64,000 bases of DNA, taken from NCBI GenBank assembly GCA_963774405.1, contig CAVZEV010000012.1, positions 1 to 64,000 on the forward strand, given 5' to 3'. The stretch is from VRUE01 sp963774405 (GTDB lineage: Bacteria > Actinomycetota > Thermoleophilia > Solirubrobacterales > 70-9). Below the pieces are notes generated by a model. The model saw only the letters and a program-made list of their open reading frames with translations, ran no database searches and was not told the origin of the DNA. Shown piece by piece: positions 16,713-27,431 of this stretch. Each line of letters begins with the position of its first letter. Within the stretch, counting starts at the first letter, position 1. The translations under genes were made by a program, and so were the position numbers.

Positions 16713-19700
16713 AGGCCGAGCGCGGCGGCCGCCGGCTTGCCGCCGCCGCGGTGGCCTTCGCCCTGACCGTGACGCTCGCCTTGGTCGCGGCGAGCGAGGG
16801 CAACAGCCAGCCCGCGGCGGGCCCCAGCGGGCCGCTGCCGCTGCTCGGCGCCGCCGACTCCGAGACGGTCCTGATCGGCGCCTCGGCCGCGGGCGAAGCG
16901 TGGGGCTACCGGATGCTGCCACTCTCGGTCGGCGGCGTTCGCGTCGGCTCGCGGACGCTTCCCTTCGGGCCGCAGACCGACCCCTCGGGCCAGCGCCAGC
17001 AGCTCGCCTTCCTGCGCTACACCGATGCCGGCGGCTGGCAGGTGTTCGACACGCCGCTCGACGCCGGGCAGCCCTACCGCGGCCCGAACCCGAACCGGCT
17101 CTCGGCGCGGATCACGCCGGCCGGCGGCGGGGTGCTGATCGGCCGCGACTCGAGCCGGCCGCCGGGGGAACAGGCGGTGCTGCTCGACCACGATCCGGGG
17201 GGAAGCTGGCGCACCGTGCAGACGCCCGGGCCGGCGCTGCTGCTGCCGGCCGAAGCGGGCGAACCGGCCGAGGGCCCTGGCCGAAGGCAACGGCGACGGC
17301 GCCGTTGCCGATGCGGCCTTCGACGAAGGCGGTCACACCGGTGTGCTGCTGGCGCCCAAGGGTCGCCCGGTCGAGGACGCGGTCCTCCACTACGACGGCA
17401 GCAGCTGGACGCGGGAGGAAGTCAAAGTCCCGGCGGGCTCGGAAGCCAAGTTCCACATCCTCGCGATCGACGCGACCGGTCCGGCCAACGCCTGGGCGAT
17501 CGCCGAAGCCGCCGAAACGCTCGGCCGCTCCTTCGTGCTCCTGCAGCGGGTCGACGCCGGCGGCACCTGGGAATGGGTCGAGCGCGGCATCGGCGCCGCC
17601 AAGTTCGCCGCGCGCGACACCCCCGCCGAAGGGATCGAAGGCCTGGCTCCGATCGGCGGCGCGGCGCAGCCGCTGACCGTCACCTCGGACGGGATCTGGA
17701 TCGACCTCGAAGGCAGGATCGAAGGCGCCGAACGCAACGCGACGATCTACTACGACATCGGCGCCGGCGCGGTGACCGGCTCCTGGTGTGACGCAGCCGT
17801 TTGCGGCGCGCCGCTCGGGGTCAAGCTCTCCCGCCTGCTCGGCTACCGCAGCTTCGCCTGGCCGGGCAGCGGCTTCGGCACCCGCATCGTCACCAACCCC
17901 CTCGACCCCGGCGGCAGCGAGGAATCAAACCGCGGCACCTACCTGCGCTTCGCCGAAGGCCGCTTCGCGCGGATGCCCGGCGGCGGCGGCAACTTCCGCT
18001 CCAGCGGCGCCTTCTCCAGCGTCGATGCGGGCTGGCTGCAGGGGCCGGTCGAGATCTCCGCCAAGAGCCCGCCGAACCTGCTGCGGCCCTGGCCGATTCC
18101 GCTGCGGGCGCCGCTCACCGCGATCACCGGCGCGCCGGGTGCGCCCTCGGGCTCGCTCGGCTCGGGGGCTCTGGCGGTGGGAGTCAACGGCGCCGTCGCC
18201 CGCTACGTCCCCGGCCAGGGCTGGCAGCGTGAATACCTGACCACCTCCAGCGGTGCCGTCAACAAGGCGACCCTGCGCGCCGTCGCCTGGCCCGAACCCA
18301 ACCACGCTTACGCCGTCGGCGACCGTGGGGCGATGTGGGAGTGGAACGCCGACGACGGACTCTGGATCGCCGATCCCGGGGTGCCGATCGGCTTCGAAGG
18401 AAACCTGATGGGCCTCGCCTTCGACCCCTCCGACCCGGCGCGCGGCTACGCGGTCGGCAAGAGCGGGTCCTGCTCGGCTACGGCAAGAGCTGGGAACCAG
18501 AACCGCTCCCGGCCGGGTTCCAGAACGCAAACCTGACCTCGATCGCGTTCGCCGGCAGCGAGGCGATCGTCGCCGCCGGCAGCGACCTGCTGGTCAACGA
18601 CGGGGCGGGCTGGCAGGTCGACGAATCGGCCCATTCCCTGCTCGCCGGCGTGCGCGCCGGCAACCCGCAGCTCTACGCGGTCGCGGGGCTGCCCGACGGC
18701 GGCGCGGTGGCCGCCGGGCGCGACATCGTGATCGAGCGCGACAGCGCCGGCTCGCCCTGGCGCTTCTCCGACCAGCCGCTGCCCGGCTCGACCGCGATCG
18801 CCGCCGCCGCGATCCGCCCGGACGGAGGCCCGGTGCGGGCGATCCTCTCGGTGGTCCCGCAGCTGATCTACCCGCCGGCGGACGAACTGCCGCTGCCCGA
18901 CGAAAACATCCCGCCGCCGATCATCCCGCCCAACCCGCCGCCCGGCGACGGCTACCTGCTGCGCGAGACGGCGAACGGCTGGGAAGACGAGGAACGCAGC
19001 TCGTTTGCCGGCTCAGGACCGGACCGCCCGGTCAAGAGCGATCCGACCCTGGCGCTGCTGCTCGAACCGTCCGGCAGCGGCTGGGCCGTCGGTGGCTGGA
19101 GCGGCCAGGCGGACGCCGCCGGTCGCGGCACCTCCGCCAACGGCAGCGGTGGCGCTGCCGTGCGGGCGCGGGTGATGACCGCGGCGATCTCGCGCTTCGG
19201 GCCGGGCGCCGCGGCGGCGCCGGCCGACGCCCACGGCGCACCGGTGCCGATGGCGGCCGGGCCGGTGCGCCTGGCCGTCGCCGGCAACGCCGAGTGCGAA
19301 GACCCCTGCGCCGACCTGGCGCCCGAGTCGCTCGGCCCCGACCGCACGCTGGAAGCAGCGCTCGGCCTGGTCGGCGCGATGCAGGGAGGCTCCGGCCCGC
19401 GGGCGCTGCTCTACACCGGCAACCGGGTCGCCGGCGGCCTCGACCCGGCCGACGGCGAACGCTTCGCTGCCCTGCTCGGTTCCGATCCCGGACTGCCGGT
19501 CTTCCCGGCCCTCGGCTCGGCGGATCTCGGCGACGGCTCGGGCGCGGCGACCTTCCAGTCCTCCTTCGCGAGCTTCCCGGCGCCGCTCGGCAATGGCGCC
19601 CCGCCGGCCGGGATCTCGATCGCCGGCATCCCGGGCGCGGCGCCGAACCCGGGGCTGGCCCGCACGCCACTACGCCTTCGACAGCAGCGGACCGGGGGGG

Positions 19701-21155
19701 ACGGTGCGGGTGATCGTGATCGACAACTCGGCCGGCTCGCTCGCCGCCGCCGACCCCTACCAGAACCCGCCCGAGGCGCAACTTCCTTGGCTCGAAGCCG
19801 TGCTGGCCGACGCTCGCGCCAAGGGCATCCCGACGATCGTGATGGGCAACCGCAGCCTCAACACCACCTTCACCCCGCGGCTCAACGTGGCCGGCGACGG
19901 CACCGAGGTCGCCAAGGCGCTGGTCGCGGGCGGCGCCTCGGCCTACGTCTTCGACCGGCCCGAAGAGAACCGCACGATGCAGATCCCGGCCGGGGGCGAC
20001 GACGATCCCCAGCTTCGGCACCGGCACGCTCGGCTACCGTTCGCAGCTCTCCGGCGTGGTGGGCAGCGAAGCGGCGGACTCGCTCTTCGGCGACACCGGG
20101 TGATCGTGCTGGAGCTGGACGCCGGCCGGCGTGACCCGAGCACGAACCGCGCCCCGGTCACGGCGCGGCTGATCCCGGTGATCCATGGCAACCTCTCCCT
20201 GGAAGCGGTCGACGGCACCCTGCTGCGGCGCTCGGTCCCGGCCCTGTTCAGCGGCCTCGGCCGGCGCACCCGCGGGGGCGATCGCTGGGGCGCCGCCTCG
20301 CCCGGCTCGGGCACCCCCGATCCCTCCGGCAGCGACCCCTACACGCTGTCCCGCCCGACCAGTGCCTGATCCCAGGCTGCTCCACCCGGATCTCCCCCGA
20401 ATACAGCTTCACCTCCTCGGACCCCGACATCGCCGACTTCGTCAAGCAAACCACAAACTCGACCAACCTGCGCAAGCCCTACCTCGACGCCGGCGGCAAG
20501 GCGGTCACCGCAACAGCTCGGCGCTGCTCTGCCCCTTCAACGCCGGCACGACCACGGTCACGGTCAGCTCCGGTGGCTTCGCCTACTCCGAGCCGGTGAC
20601 CGGTTCAGGCCGGCAGCGTGCAGCGGCCCTGCGCGCACCCGCCCGCTCAACCCCGATCGCTTCAAGCGAACCGCCGCCGGCGCCTCACCGCCGCCCCCGC
20701 CACCACCGCCGCCGAGCCCGAGCCCGGCCCCGACCAGCGCTCCGCCGCCGCCCCCGGCGCCGGCGGCGACGCCCCCCGCCACCCCGGCGAACCCGGTTCA
20801 CATCGTGCCTCCTCCTCCAGTGATCCCGGCCGCCTTCATCCCGCTCACGGCCGGCCTGCTGGGCCTGCCGGCAGCCGCCCTCCTGCCGCCCCCGCCACCG
20901 ATAGTCCGGCCACTGCCCCCCGGCGGCGCCCCCGCCCGCACCTACCAGGTCGAGGAAAAGCGCGAAGAGGAGGCGGCGACCGAGGAGTCACAGGCCTTCT
21001 CCCGCTATGAACCCGAAGACGGCGGCTCGTCGGTGCCCCCATACCTACCTGCCCTGATCGTCCTCCTCGCCCTCGGCGGCGCCATGGTCCGCGGCGGCCC
21101 CGGCGCCCGGCGGCGGGCTCGCCCGGCGGCGGCTGACATCGGTCGTCACCGATAG
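16709..21155 (+). CDS. giant surface propeller protein with degenerate phosphoesterase-like domain (many frameshifts)
   Basis: Reconstructed span of about 1480 codons. ATG 16709 overlaps the previous stop (ATGA) and starts a signal peptide. Propeller-like blades (YDGSSWTREEV, WEWNADDGLW, YGKSWEPEPL) run to about 18950. At 19270-20000 a fold like calcineurin/purple acid phosphatases appears (YTGNRVAGGLDPAD, FPALGSADLGDG, QLPWLEAVLADARAKG, IVMGNRSLN), but the usual metal ligands GD, GNHD and GH are replaced. A proline-rich linker, a final membrane helix (LPALIVLLALGGAMV) and an arginine-rich end suggest wall anchoring. Frame breaks occur near 17272, 18467, 19670, 20000, 20100, 20355, 20510 and 20605. 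Either a decaying gene or an indel-rich assembly. Confidence 0.6.
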
Positions 21156-21199
21156 GGCCCCGGAGACAATCCATCCGATCCCGTTACCATGCTTTCACC

Positions 21200-21940
21200 G
21201 TGGTCATGAGCGAGACACCAAGCGGCAGTCCTGTCATCGAGATGACGGCTGAGGAGTATTCGGCCTTCCTCGAACGCGAAGTTCGCCATGCCATGGGCCT
21301 ATCTGCGAAGGAGTTTCGCCATGCCTATCTGGCGGGCAAGCTCGACGAAGCCGACCCCGCCGTCAGCGATCTCGTCGTAGACTCCTTCGCATTGGTCAAA
21401 ACGGTCACGCACACGCCGCGTAGCGCCGCCCAGGCCTTCGTCGATCACCTCAACGCCGTCCTCAACGCGACGGTTTCCGACGCGCGCCTCTCGTTGCTGG
21501 CCCTTCCGGGCGAGGGGGACGCCTTTGAGATCACCCGATTCGTCGGCGCCGCCCGCGCGCCGCTGGAGCTCCTCGGATCCTCGCTCAGACTCTTCGTCCG
21601 TCACACGATCGTCGTCCTCGACGGCCACTGTCAGACGGAGTCCTACGGCTACCGCCTACAGTCGGATGAGGCTTCTGGGTCATGGTGTTTGCGCTGGGAG
21701 CATTCTCCGCGATTTCCCCCGCGCTGACTACCCCTACCCGCTCGCCCATCTCCACGTCAACGGTGCCTTCGCCGACGGCGAGCAGATCGCCGCGCTGCAC
21801 ATTCCGACCAGCCGGGTGCCCTGGAGTCCGTTATCTGGCATCTGATTGTGGAGTGGGGGGTCGTGCCACGAAACGACGGCTGGCGAGCGCTTCTCAGCGA
21901 GTCCGCCGACGGATTCAATCGGCGTCGCACCGAACATTAG
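21200..21940 (+). CDS. unrecognised cytosolic protein (two frameshifts)
   Basis: Starts at GTG 21200, nine bases after a TACCAT -10 box, so probably leaderless. The first ~60 residues (EEYSAFLEREVRHAMGLS, EFRHAYLAGKLDEADP) resemble a small helical module. A second module (ARLSLLALPGEG... SYGYRLQSDE) continues, after single missing bases near 21709 and 21821, into DYPYPLAHLHVNG, LHIPTSRVPLESVIWHLIVE and an end at the TAG 21938-21940. Both frame corrections give continuous sensible sequence. I do not recognise the family. The composition is less GC-rich than its neighbours and it has no obvious partner. Confidence 0.55.
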
Positions 21941-22003
21941 GCAGAGCCGCAGAGCATCGTTGATCGCTGCACAAGTAGCCGCGCCTGACCTGCGCTTCTG
22001 GCT

Positions 22004-22351
22004 CTAGCGAATCGCTTCGGGGGTGAAGCGGTAGCCGATGCCGAAGTGGGTGTGGATGTAGCGCCAGTCGGGGGCGATGACTTCGAGCTTGCCGCGGACC
22101 TTGCGGACGAGTACGTCGACGGAGCGGTCGCGGCGCTGCATCTCCCCGCCCGACATCAGCTCGTAGATCTCGGGGCGCTGGACGACGCTGTCGAGGCGCT
22201 TGGCGAGGAGGAAGAAGAGCTCGAACTCGCGCACGGTCAGCCCGCTGCGCACGCCCTCGATCAGGACCTGCAGCTCGGCCGGGCGGATCTCGACGTTGGC
22301 GATCTGCAGGGTGTCTTCAGGCGACGCCTCTGCCGGAGGTCGGGCGAGCAT
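22004..22351 (-). CDS. stand-alone OmpR/PhoB-type winged-helix DNA-binding protein
   Basis: 115 aa made almost entirely of a C-terminal effector domain of response regulators: LTVREFELFFLLAKRLDSVV, the recognition-helix region DRSVDVLVRKVRGKLE, and the terminal hairpin YIHTHFGIGYRFTP. There is no receiver domain and no nearby histidine kinase. It lies within the Pho gene group between two PHO-box-like arrays, so it could be a constitutive or ligand-independent PhoB-like regulator of this cluster. That is inferred from position only. Confidence 0.85.
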   Translation of the reverse strand: MLARPPAEASPEDTLQIANVEIRPAELQVLIEGVRSGLTVREFELFFLLAKRLDSVVQRPEIYELMSGGEMQRRDRSVDVLVRKVRGKLEVIAPDWRYIHTHFGIGYRFTPEAIR

Positions 22352-22391
22352 GAGTTGCGAGCTTGGTCAATCCGCTCTGCGAAGCGGTGAA

Positions 22392-24456
22392 CTATTTGTG
22401 TCGAAGTCGAGAAGATTTGGAGAAGAAGGTCACGGGCAGGGAGGTCGTCAGGCGCTTGCCGCCGACCTTCGGGACGAAGGCGACGCTTGCCCGGGCGTGG
22501 ATCTTGCCCTTGCGCTTGAGCGCGACCAGCAGCGGCGGCGCAGGTGCAGGACGACCCTGGCGGGCCCCTTGCTGGTGGCCTTGCCCCTGCCGTCGGCGAT
22601 CGCCCGACGTTTGCCCTTGCCGATCGAAGCGGTAGCCACGGCTTCGATTCGCCCGGGGGCCGGCACCGTGACGCGGAGCACCGCCCGGCTGCCGCGGCTC
22701 GAGCGAAGCCGGGCGGATATCCGTGGCCCGCCGCCGAACTCTTCGACCGAGCTCTGCCCGTCGCCGGGGCCGCTGGGGAGTTCCCTGCCGGCCGCTTCGA
22801 GCTCGCGCGTGGCGACGAAGGCGTCGGGGCGCTGATTGGCGTCGCCGAAGAAGAGGTTGCCGGCGAAGGAGGAGAAGGCGATCCGGGCGCCGTCGGCCGA
22901 GAGCGTCAGCGCCGGCTGGGCATCGCCGCTGATGTCGCCGCCTTCGTAGGAGTGGGTCACGCGTTCGATCGTGTGCGCGGGCAGATCGATCACGTAGACA
23001 TCGCGGGTGTCGGCAATCGAGCGCGGCGCGCCGACGAGCTGGAGGACCGGCAGGGTGAAGGTGGTGCGCACGGTGGCGATCGCCAGCTCGTTGCCGTCTG
23101 CGCTGAAGGCGACGCTCTCGATCGGGGCGGCGAGGGCGGGGTCGTGCGAGACGCCGTCGCGGGTCAGCTCGGTCGTCGCTTCCTTGCGGCTCAGCCCCGG
23201 CCTCATGCTGGTCGTATAGAGGTCGAGGCCGGCGCCGGTTGAGATGTTCGGCCGCGGCCCGGCGCCGGTGAGGAAGGCGACGGTGTAGCCGTCGCCGCTG
23301 AGCGCGGGCACCTGGGTGGCGATGCTCGCGCGCAGCGACTCCTGGTCGGTCAGCGGGCCGTAGCAGGGCCCGGTCGAGGTCTGGTCGAAGCTGGTCGTCA
23401 TCGACGGGTTTTCTTCTTCCAGGCGCTTGCACACCGCGTCGTCGGGGTCGGCGATCCCGGTGATCCGCCTGGTTGGGTCGCCGGCGCCGAACGGGGCCTG
23501 GCGCCAGAGGTAATAGTCGAAGCTGGGGTCGGTCACCTCACCGCGCAGGAAGCGGGTTTGCAGTTCCGCGTTGCCGCCGGTCCAGGCGACCGCGCTGCCG
23601 TCGGCGCTGATCGCGGCGCCGAGCGCGCCGCCGGCCGGCTGGGCGCTCATCAGGCCGCTGCCGGCTTCCCGGGCGGCGGTCACCAGCGTCGTCGACTGCG
23701 TCGCCAGGTCGCGGACGAAGAGCTGGCCGGCGGGCGTGTCGACGACGGCGCTCCGTGGCAGGTCCGACGGTGCCGCGGTGCGAAAGACGATTTCTGCCCG
23801 TCGGCGCTGATCGAGACTCCACGCGAGACCTCGGCACCGGGGTTGCTGCCCGGCACCGGCACGCCCACCTGTTCGTAGGAGGCCGGTTCTTCGCCGCCGT
23901 CGCGGGCCGAGACGAGCTGGAAGGGACAGGGCGGCGGGGTGGCGCCGGTGCAGGCGCCCCCGGCGGGCAGGGGGATGTCCATGTCGCGCCGGTAGACGTC
24001 GATCGCGTCGTTGACGTCGGCCGGGACGCAGCTGCTGGTCGGTGGAGAAGGCGACGTAGCGGCCGTCGGCGCTGAGCGAGGGGTTGGAGGCGCCGTGGCG
24101 GAGGAAGGAGTTGTCGGCTTCGTTGAAGAGATCGCCGTCGGCGACCTTCGCCAGCGCCCGGGTTTGCAGGTCGAAGCGGAAGATTCCCCGGCCCGGTACT
24201 GACCGGGGGGGTCGGGGTCGTCGTCGGCGAAGAAGTTGCGGGCGCGGGTCTGGATCGCGACGTAGCGCCCGTCGGAGGAGATCGCGGCGAAGGCGGTGGT
24301 GTCGTCTCCCTGTTCGAGCCGGGCGTAGTCGGCGGAGACGAGGAAGGCCCCCGGCAGCGCTTCGAAGCCGTTGTCGTAAAAGGCCCCCGCCGCGGCCGGC
24401 AGCGAGCCCAGGGCGAGGACCGCGAGCGCCAGCGCGAGCGAGGCCGTTCGCCTCAT
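22392..24456 (-). CDS. secreted TolB-like beta-propeller protein (about four frameshifts)
   Basis: Starts at ATG 24456 with a signal peptide (ALALAVLALGSLPAAAGA). Repeated ISSDGRYVA, ISADGSAVAW, LSGDGYTVAF, FSADGNELAI and LSADGARIAF motifs are the classic WD40/TolB blade pattern, at about 60-residue intervals. A C-terminal beta-rich tail (VLRVTVPAPGRIEAVATA) resembles the tails of the neighbouring surface proteins. Frame changes fall near 24200, 24045, 23785 and 22535, and each alternative frame continues the blade pattern. The ATG overlaps the upstream gene stop (24453-24456), so the two form an operon. Confidence 0.65.
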
Positions 24457-26411
24457 CGGATCCGCACCCTGCGGGTGAAGGAGACCTTGTTGTGGGCGGC
24501 GTCGCGGGCCCTGATTCGCACCAGGTAGGAACCGGGCCGGGCGAAGCGGTGGTGGATCTTCAGCGAGCGCTTGGCGCCGCCCCGATGGCGCCGCCGCGCC
24601 GCTCTCGCCGGCGCCGAGGAGGCGCGGGCGTGAGCGTCGCCGAAAGAGGCCTTGACCCAGCTCCGCTTGACCCCGCTGGGCCGATCGGAGACGACGACGC
24701 TGAGGCGAGCGCCGCGCCTGCTCAGTCGCACCCGCGGCCTGCGGCGGTCGATCAGCAGCGTTGCCCTGCGGCTGGCGGTTTCCTGCCCCTTGTCGTCGAT
24801 CGCGAAGATCTGCAGGCTGTGGCGGCCTTCGCCGATCCGCTTGCTGAGCAGGGTGGCGTGCAGGTGGGTCGACTTCTTGCCGATCGCTTCGTCATCGACG
24901 CTGACCGAGTAGCGCAGGCCACCGATCGCGTTGTCGGCTTCGCTCCAGCCGACCCGCAGCTTCGGCTTGCGCTGCCAACCTTCCGGCGCTTCGACCAGGA
25001 AGGGGTCCGGCGGCGCGTCGATGACCGCGGCGGCGATCTGTGCCCTCGCGCCGCTGCCCTGCTGCCAGGCGACGATCGCGTCGCCGAGCCCGGAGCCGCC
25101 GAGGACGAGACCGCCGACCGAGCCGCCCCCGGGCGCCGTCAGCGCCGCCGGTTCGACCACGCCGTCGGCGCGCCGTTCCCGCACCGCAACCGCGCCGGCT
25201 CCCCCGCTGAGCTCCTTCCAGGCCGCCGCCGAGGCGCTGCTCCCGGCCACGTCGACCAGCGGTTCGCCGGCGATCGTGCTGGTGCCGCCGTCGATCCGTT
25301 CGATCCCGCCGACTTCTTCGTTGTCGCCGAAGCCGAGCAGGGTGGCCGAGCCCGAGGCGAAGCCGGCGAGGAAGCCGCCTTCGGGTTGGACCGCGACGCT
25401 GGGCGGCCCCAGCGCGCCGCCGGCGCCGCCGTCGACGAGGCGGGCGCCCTCGAAGGCGCCGGCGCCTTCGGCGTAGGCGTCGGGCATCTCGTTGACGAAG
25501 ATGCGCGGCGTGCTCAGCTTGCTGCCCTGCCCCGGCTGCTGGCGCAGGGCGACGGCGGCCTGGCCGAAGCCGCTGTCGTCGAGATCGAAGGCATCGGCTT
25601 CGCCCCGCAGCGGCGCGCCTTCCCAGCCGGCCGGGCTGACCTCGAGCGGGACGCCGACCGTGGTGCCGAACACGCGCCGCGCCCAGACTCGGTTGACGAA
25701 TTCGTCGTCGGGCTCGCGCCAGGCGACGACAGCCTGGCCAAGCGAGTCGACGCCGATCTTCGGGCCGGTCGCCGCGGTCGGCTTCGGCATCGGCGTCGCC
25801 GGGTTGCGATCGACGGGGTTGCCGAGCACCGACCAGAGCCGGTTGTTGTAGCGGGCGACGCGCACGTCGATGCCGAGGTACCCGGGCGGGTTGAGCGGGC
25901 TGTTGTCGGTGATCACCAGGTAGCCGATGTAGGCCTGGCCACCGGCGTTCATCGCCAGGTCGGGGAAGGTGGCGGTCGCCTCGCCGACGTTCATGTCGAC
26001 CGGGACCGGTTCCTGGAAGCCGTCGGCGCCGGGGTCGAGCGTCGCCGAGAACATGCGGTCCGTTTCGACCCCGAACTCCTGCACCCAGGTGACCAGCAGC
26101 CGGCCGCCGTCACCGGCCGCGATCCGAGCCCAGCTCGAGTCGAAGCTCTGGCCGACGTCAACCCGCTGCGGGGCGCTCCAGGCGCCGTGGTCGAAGCGGG
26201 CGACGAAGACGTGGTTGCGGCCGCCTTCCTTCTTCAGGTAGACGACGCCGCCGCTGCCGTCTTCGGCCATCGCCGCGCCTTCGACCGCGACGACTTCGGC
26301 ACTGGGCCCGTCGATCGGCTGCACGCCCGAGATCGAGGCGAGGGCCGGCGGGGGCAGGCAGAGCATCAGAACGGAGGCCGCAAGGGCGAGCAGGGGCCGG
26401 GGCAAGGGCAC
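24453..26411 (-). CDS. secreted propeller-like surface protein
   Basis: Intact 652 aa. A signal peptide (LLALAASVLMLCLPPPALA) is followed by repeated blocks with VAAWREPDDEF, AVVAW and SARWSAPQ-like turns that suggest sialidase-like propeller blades. Near residue 500 comes an Ig-like section (VSVDDEAIGKKSTHLHATLL...RHSLQIFAIDDKGQ) and a basic beta-rich C-terminus ending TRRVRIR. No catalytic motif is visible. It is divergent from the pstS-pstC-pstA-pstB operon across a 193-base gap holding the second PHO-box-like array, so it may also be phosphate controlled. GAA outnumbers GAG. Confidence 0.75.
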   Translation of the reverse strand: MPLPRPLLALAASVLMLCLPPPALASISGVQPIDGPSAEVVAVEGAAMAEDGSGGVVYLKKEGGRNHVFVARFDHGAWSAPQRVDVGQSFDSSWARIAAGDGGRLLVTWVQEFGVETDRMFSATLDPGADGFQEPVPVDMNVGEATATFPDLAMNAGGQAYIGYLVITDNSPLNPPGYLGIDVRVARYNNRLWSVLGNPVDRNPATPMPKPTAATGPKIGVDSLGQAVVAWREPDDEFVNRVWARRVFGTTVGVPLEVSPAGWEGAPLRGEADAFDLDDSGFGQAAVALRQQPGQGSKLSTPRIFVNEMPDAYAEGAGAFEGARLVDGGAGGALGPPSVAVQPEGGFLAGFASGSATLLGFGDNEEVGGIERIDGGTSTIAGEPLVDVAGSSASAAAWKELSGGAGAVAVRERRADGVVEPAALTAPGGGSVGGLVLGGSGLGDAIVAWQQGSGARAQIAAAVIDAPPDPFLVEAPEGWQRKPKLRVGWSEADNAIGGLRYSVSVDDEAIGKKSTHLHATLLSKRIGEGRHSLQIFAIDDKGQETASRRATLLIDRRRPRVRLSRRGARLSVVVSDRPSGVKRSWVKASFGDAHARASSAPARAARRRHRGGAKRSLKIHHRFARPGSYLVRIRARDAAHNKVSFTRRVRIR

Positions 26412-26490
26412 AGCGGAACATTGGCGAGCCGGCGCGGTGTCGATGTAACTAGCGAGATACCAAGTGGTTAAACGCGCCCGCGCCCGTGCC

Positions 26491-26534
26491 GTAACCAGTT
26501 CTTATCCAGACAGTTACGCCGCATTTACTCCGCA
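26491..26534 (+). promoter_or_regulatory. second PHO-box-like array, four 11-bp repeats
   Basis: Four consecutive 11-base units, GTAACCAGTTC, TTATCCAGACA, GTTACGCCGCA and TTTACTCCGCA, share T at position 2 and C at position 5 and recall the GTTCACC half-site of actinobacterial PHO boxes. They lie 70 bases before the second pstS start and within the divergent promoter region of the secreted-protein operon. Confidence 0.65.
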
Positions 26535-26604
26535 GCGGTTTGGCGACTCGACACTGCAAGCCGACCGAACTTTGCCGAACCTCGATGAGGAGCGAAATAT
26601 CTCG

Positions 26605-27417
26605 ATGAAGCGCAACCGTCTTCTGTCAGCGCTGGCCGCGGCGGTCTTCTCCGCCTCGCTGCTGGCCCCGGCCGCCGCGATGGCCAAGCCCACGATCACG
26701 ATGAGTGGCTCCACCTCCGTTGCTCCGCTTGCGTCGCTGCTGGCCAAGAAGTACCTCTCGGTCTGTCACCACTGCGTCAACTTCAAGCTGCTGCAGGGCG
26801 GCTCCGACATCGGCGTCGCCGACGCCGCCGCCGGCCGCGTGACGATCGGCAACTCCTCGCGCGATCCCAAGCCGAGCGACCCGGGCGGACTGGTCTTCAC
26901 CAAGATCGCCCGCGACGCGGTCTGCGTCATCACCAACAAGGCCAACCCGATCCCGACCATCGATCAAGCCGGCGTGCAGGCGATCTTCGGCGGCGGCGTG
27001 CGCACCTGGAGCAGCGTTCCGGGCGCGACCCAGCACGGCACGATCGACGTCACCGTCCGTACCCCCGGCTCCGGTACCCAGGACGCCTTCCAGCGCATCT
27101 TCCTCGGCTCGACCAGGGTCTTCGGCGGCGCCAGCCAGAAGACCTCCAACGGTCTCGTCCAGCAGCTGGTCAAGTCCGACCCCGGTGGAGTCGGCTACGT
27201 CTCGCTCTACTTCACCAGCGGCGTCCACGCGATTCCCTACCAGGGCGTCCCCTGCACGCTGCGCAACGCCAAGTCCGGCCAGTACGGCGGCTCGCGCAAC
27301 TTCTACATGGTCACCCGCGGGGCGCCGAAGGGCGCGGCGAAGGCCTGGATCTCGTGGATCACTCACAGCAGGGCCGCCGCCTCGATCGTCGGAACCGATT
27401 GGGTGCCACTCCACTAG
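26605..27417 (+). CDS. pstS: phosphate ABC transporter substrate-binding protein PstS (short form)
   Basis: 270 aa from ATG 26605, with GAGGAG at 26587-26592. A signal peptide ends at AAAMA, then the phosphate-binding fold begins TITMSGSTSVAPLASLLAKK. The segments GGSDIGVADAAAGRVTIGNSSR and TPGSGTQDAFQRIFLG carry the Ser/Arg/Asp/Thr groups that hold phosphate in this family. It heads pstCAB and lies 14 bases before pstC. It is the second PstS in the window; this compact one is probably the transporter's own binding protein. Confidence 0.93.
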   Translation: MKRNRLLSALAAAVFSASLLAPAAAMAKPTITMSGSTSVAPLASLLAKKYLSVCHHCVNFKLLQGGSDIGVADAAAGRVTIGNSSRDPKPSDPGGLVFTKIARDAVCVITNKANPIPTIDQAGVQAIFGGGVRTWSSVPGATQHGTIDVTVRTPGSGTQDAFQRIFLGSTRVFGGASQKTSNGLVQQLVKSDPGGVGYVSLYFTSGVHAIPYQGVPCTLRNAKSGQYGGSRNFYMVTRGAPKGAAKAWISWITHSRAAASIVGTDWVPLH

Positions 27418-27431
27418 TGAGGAGGCGCGGC

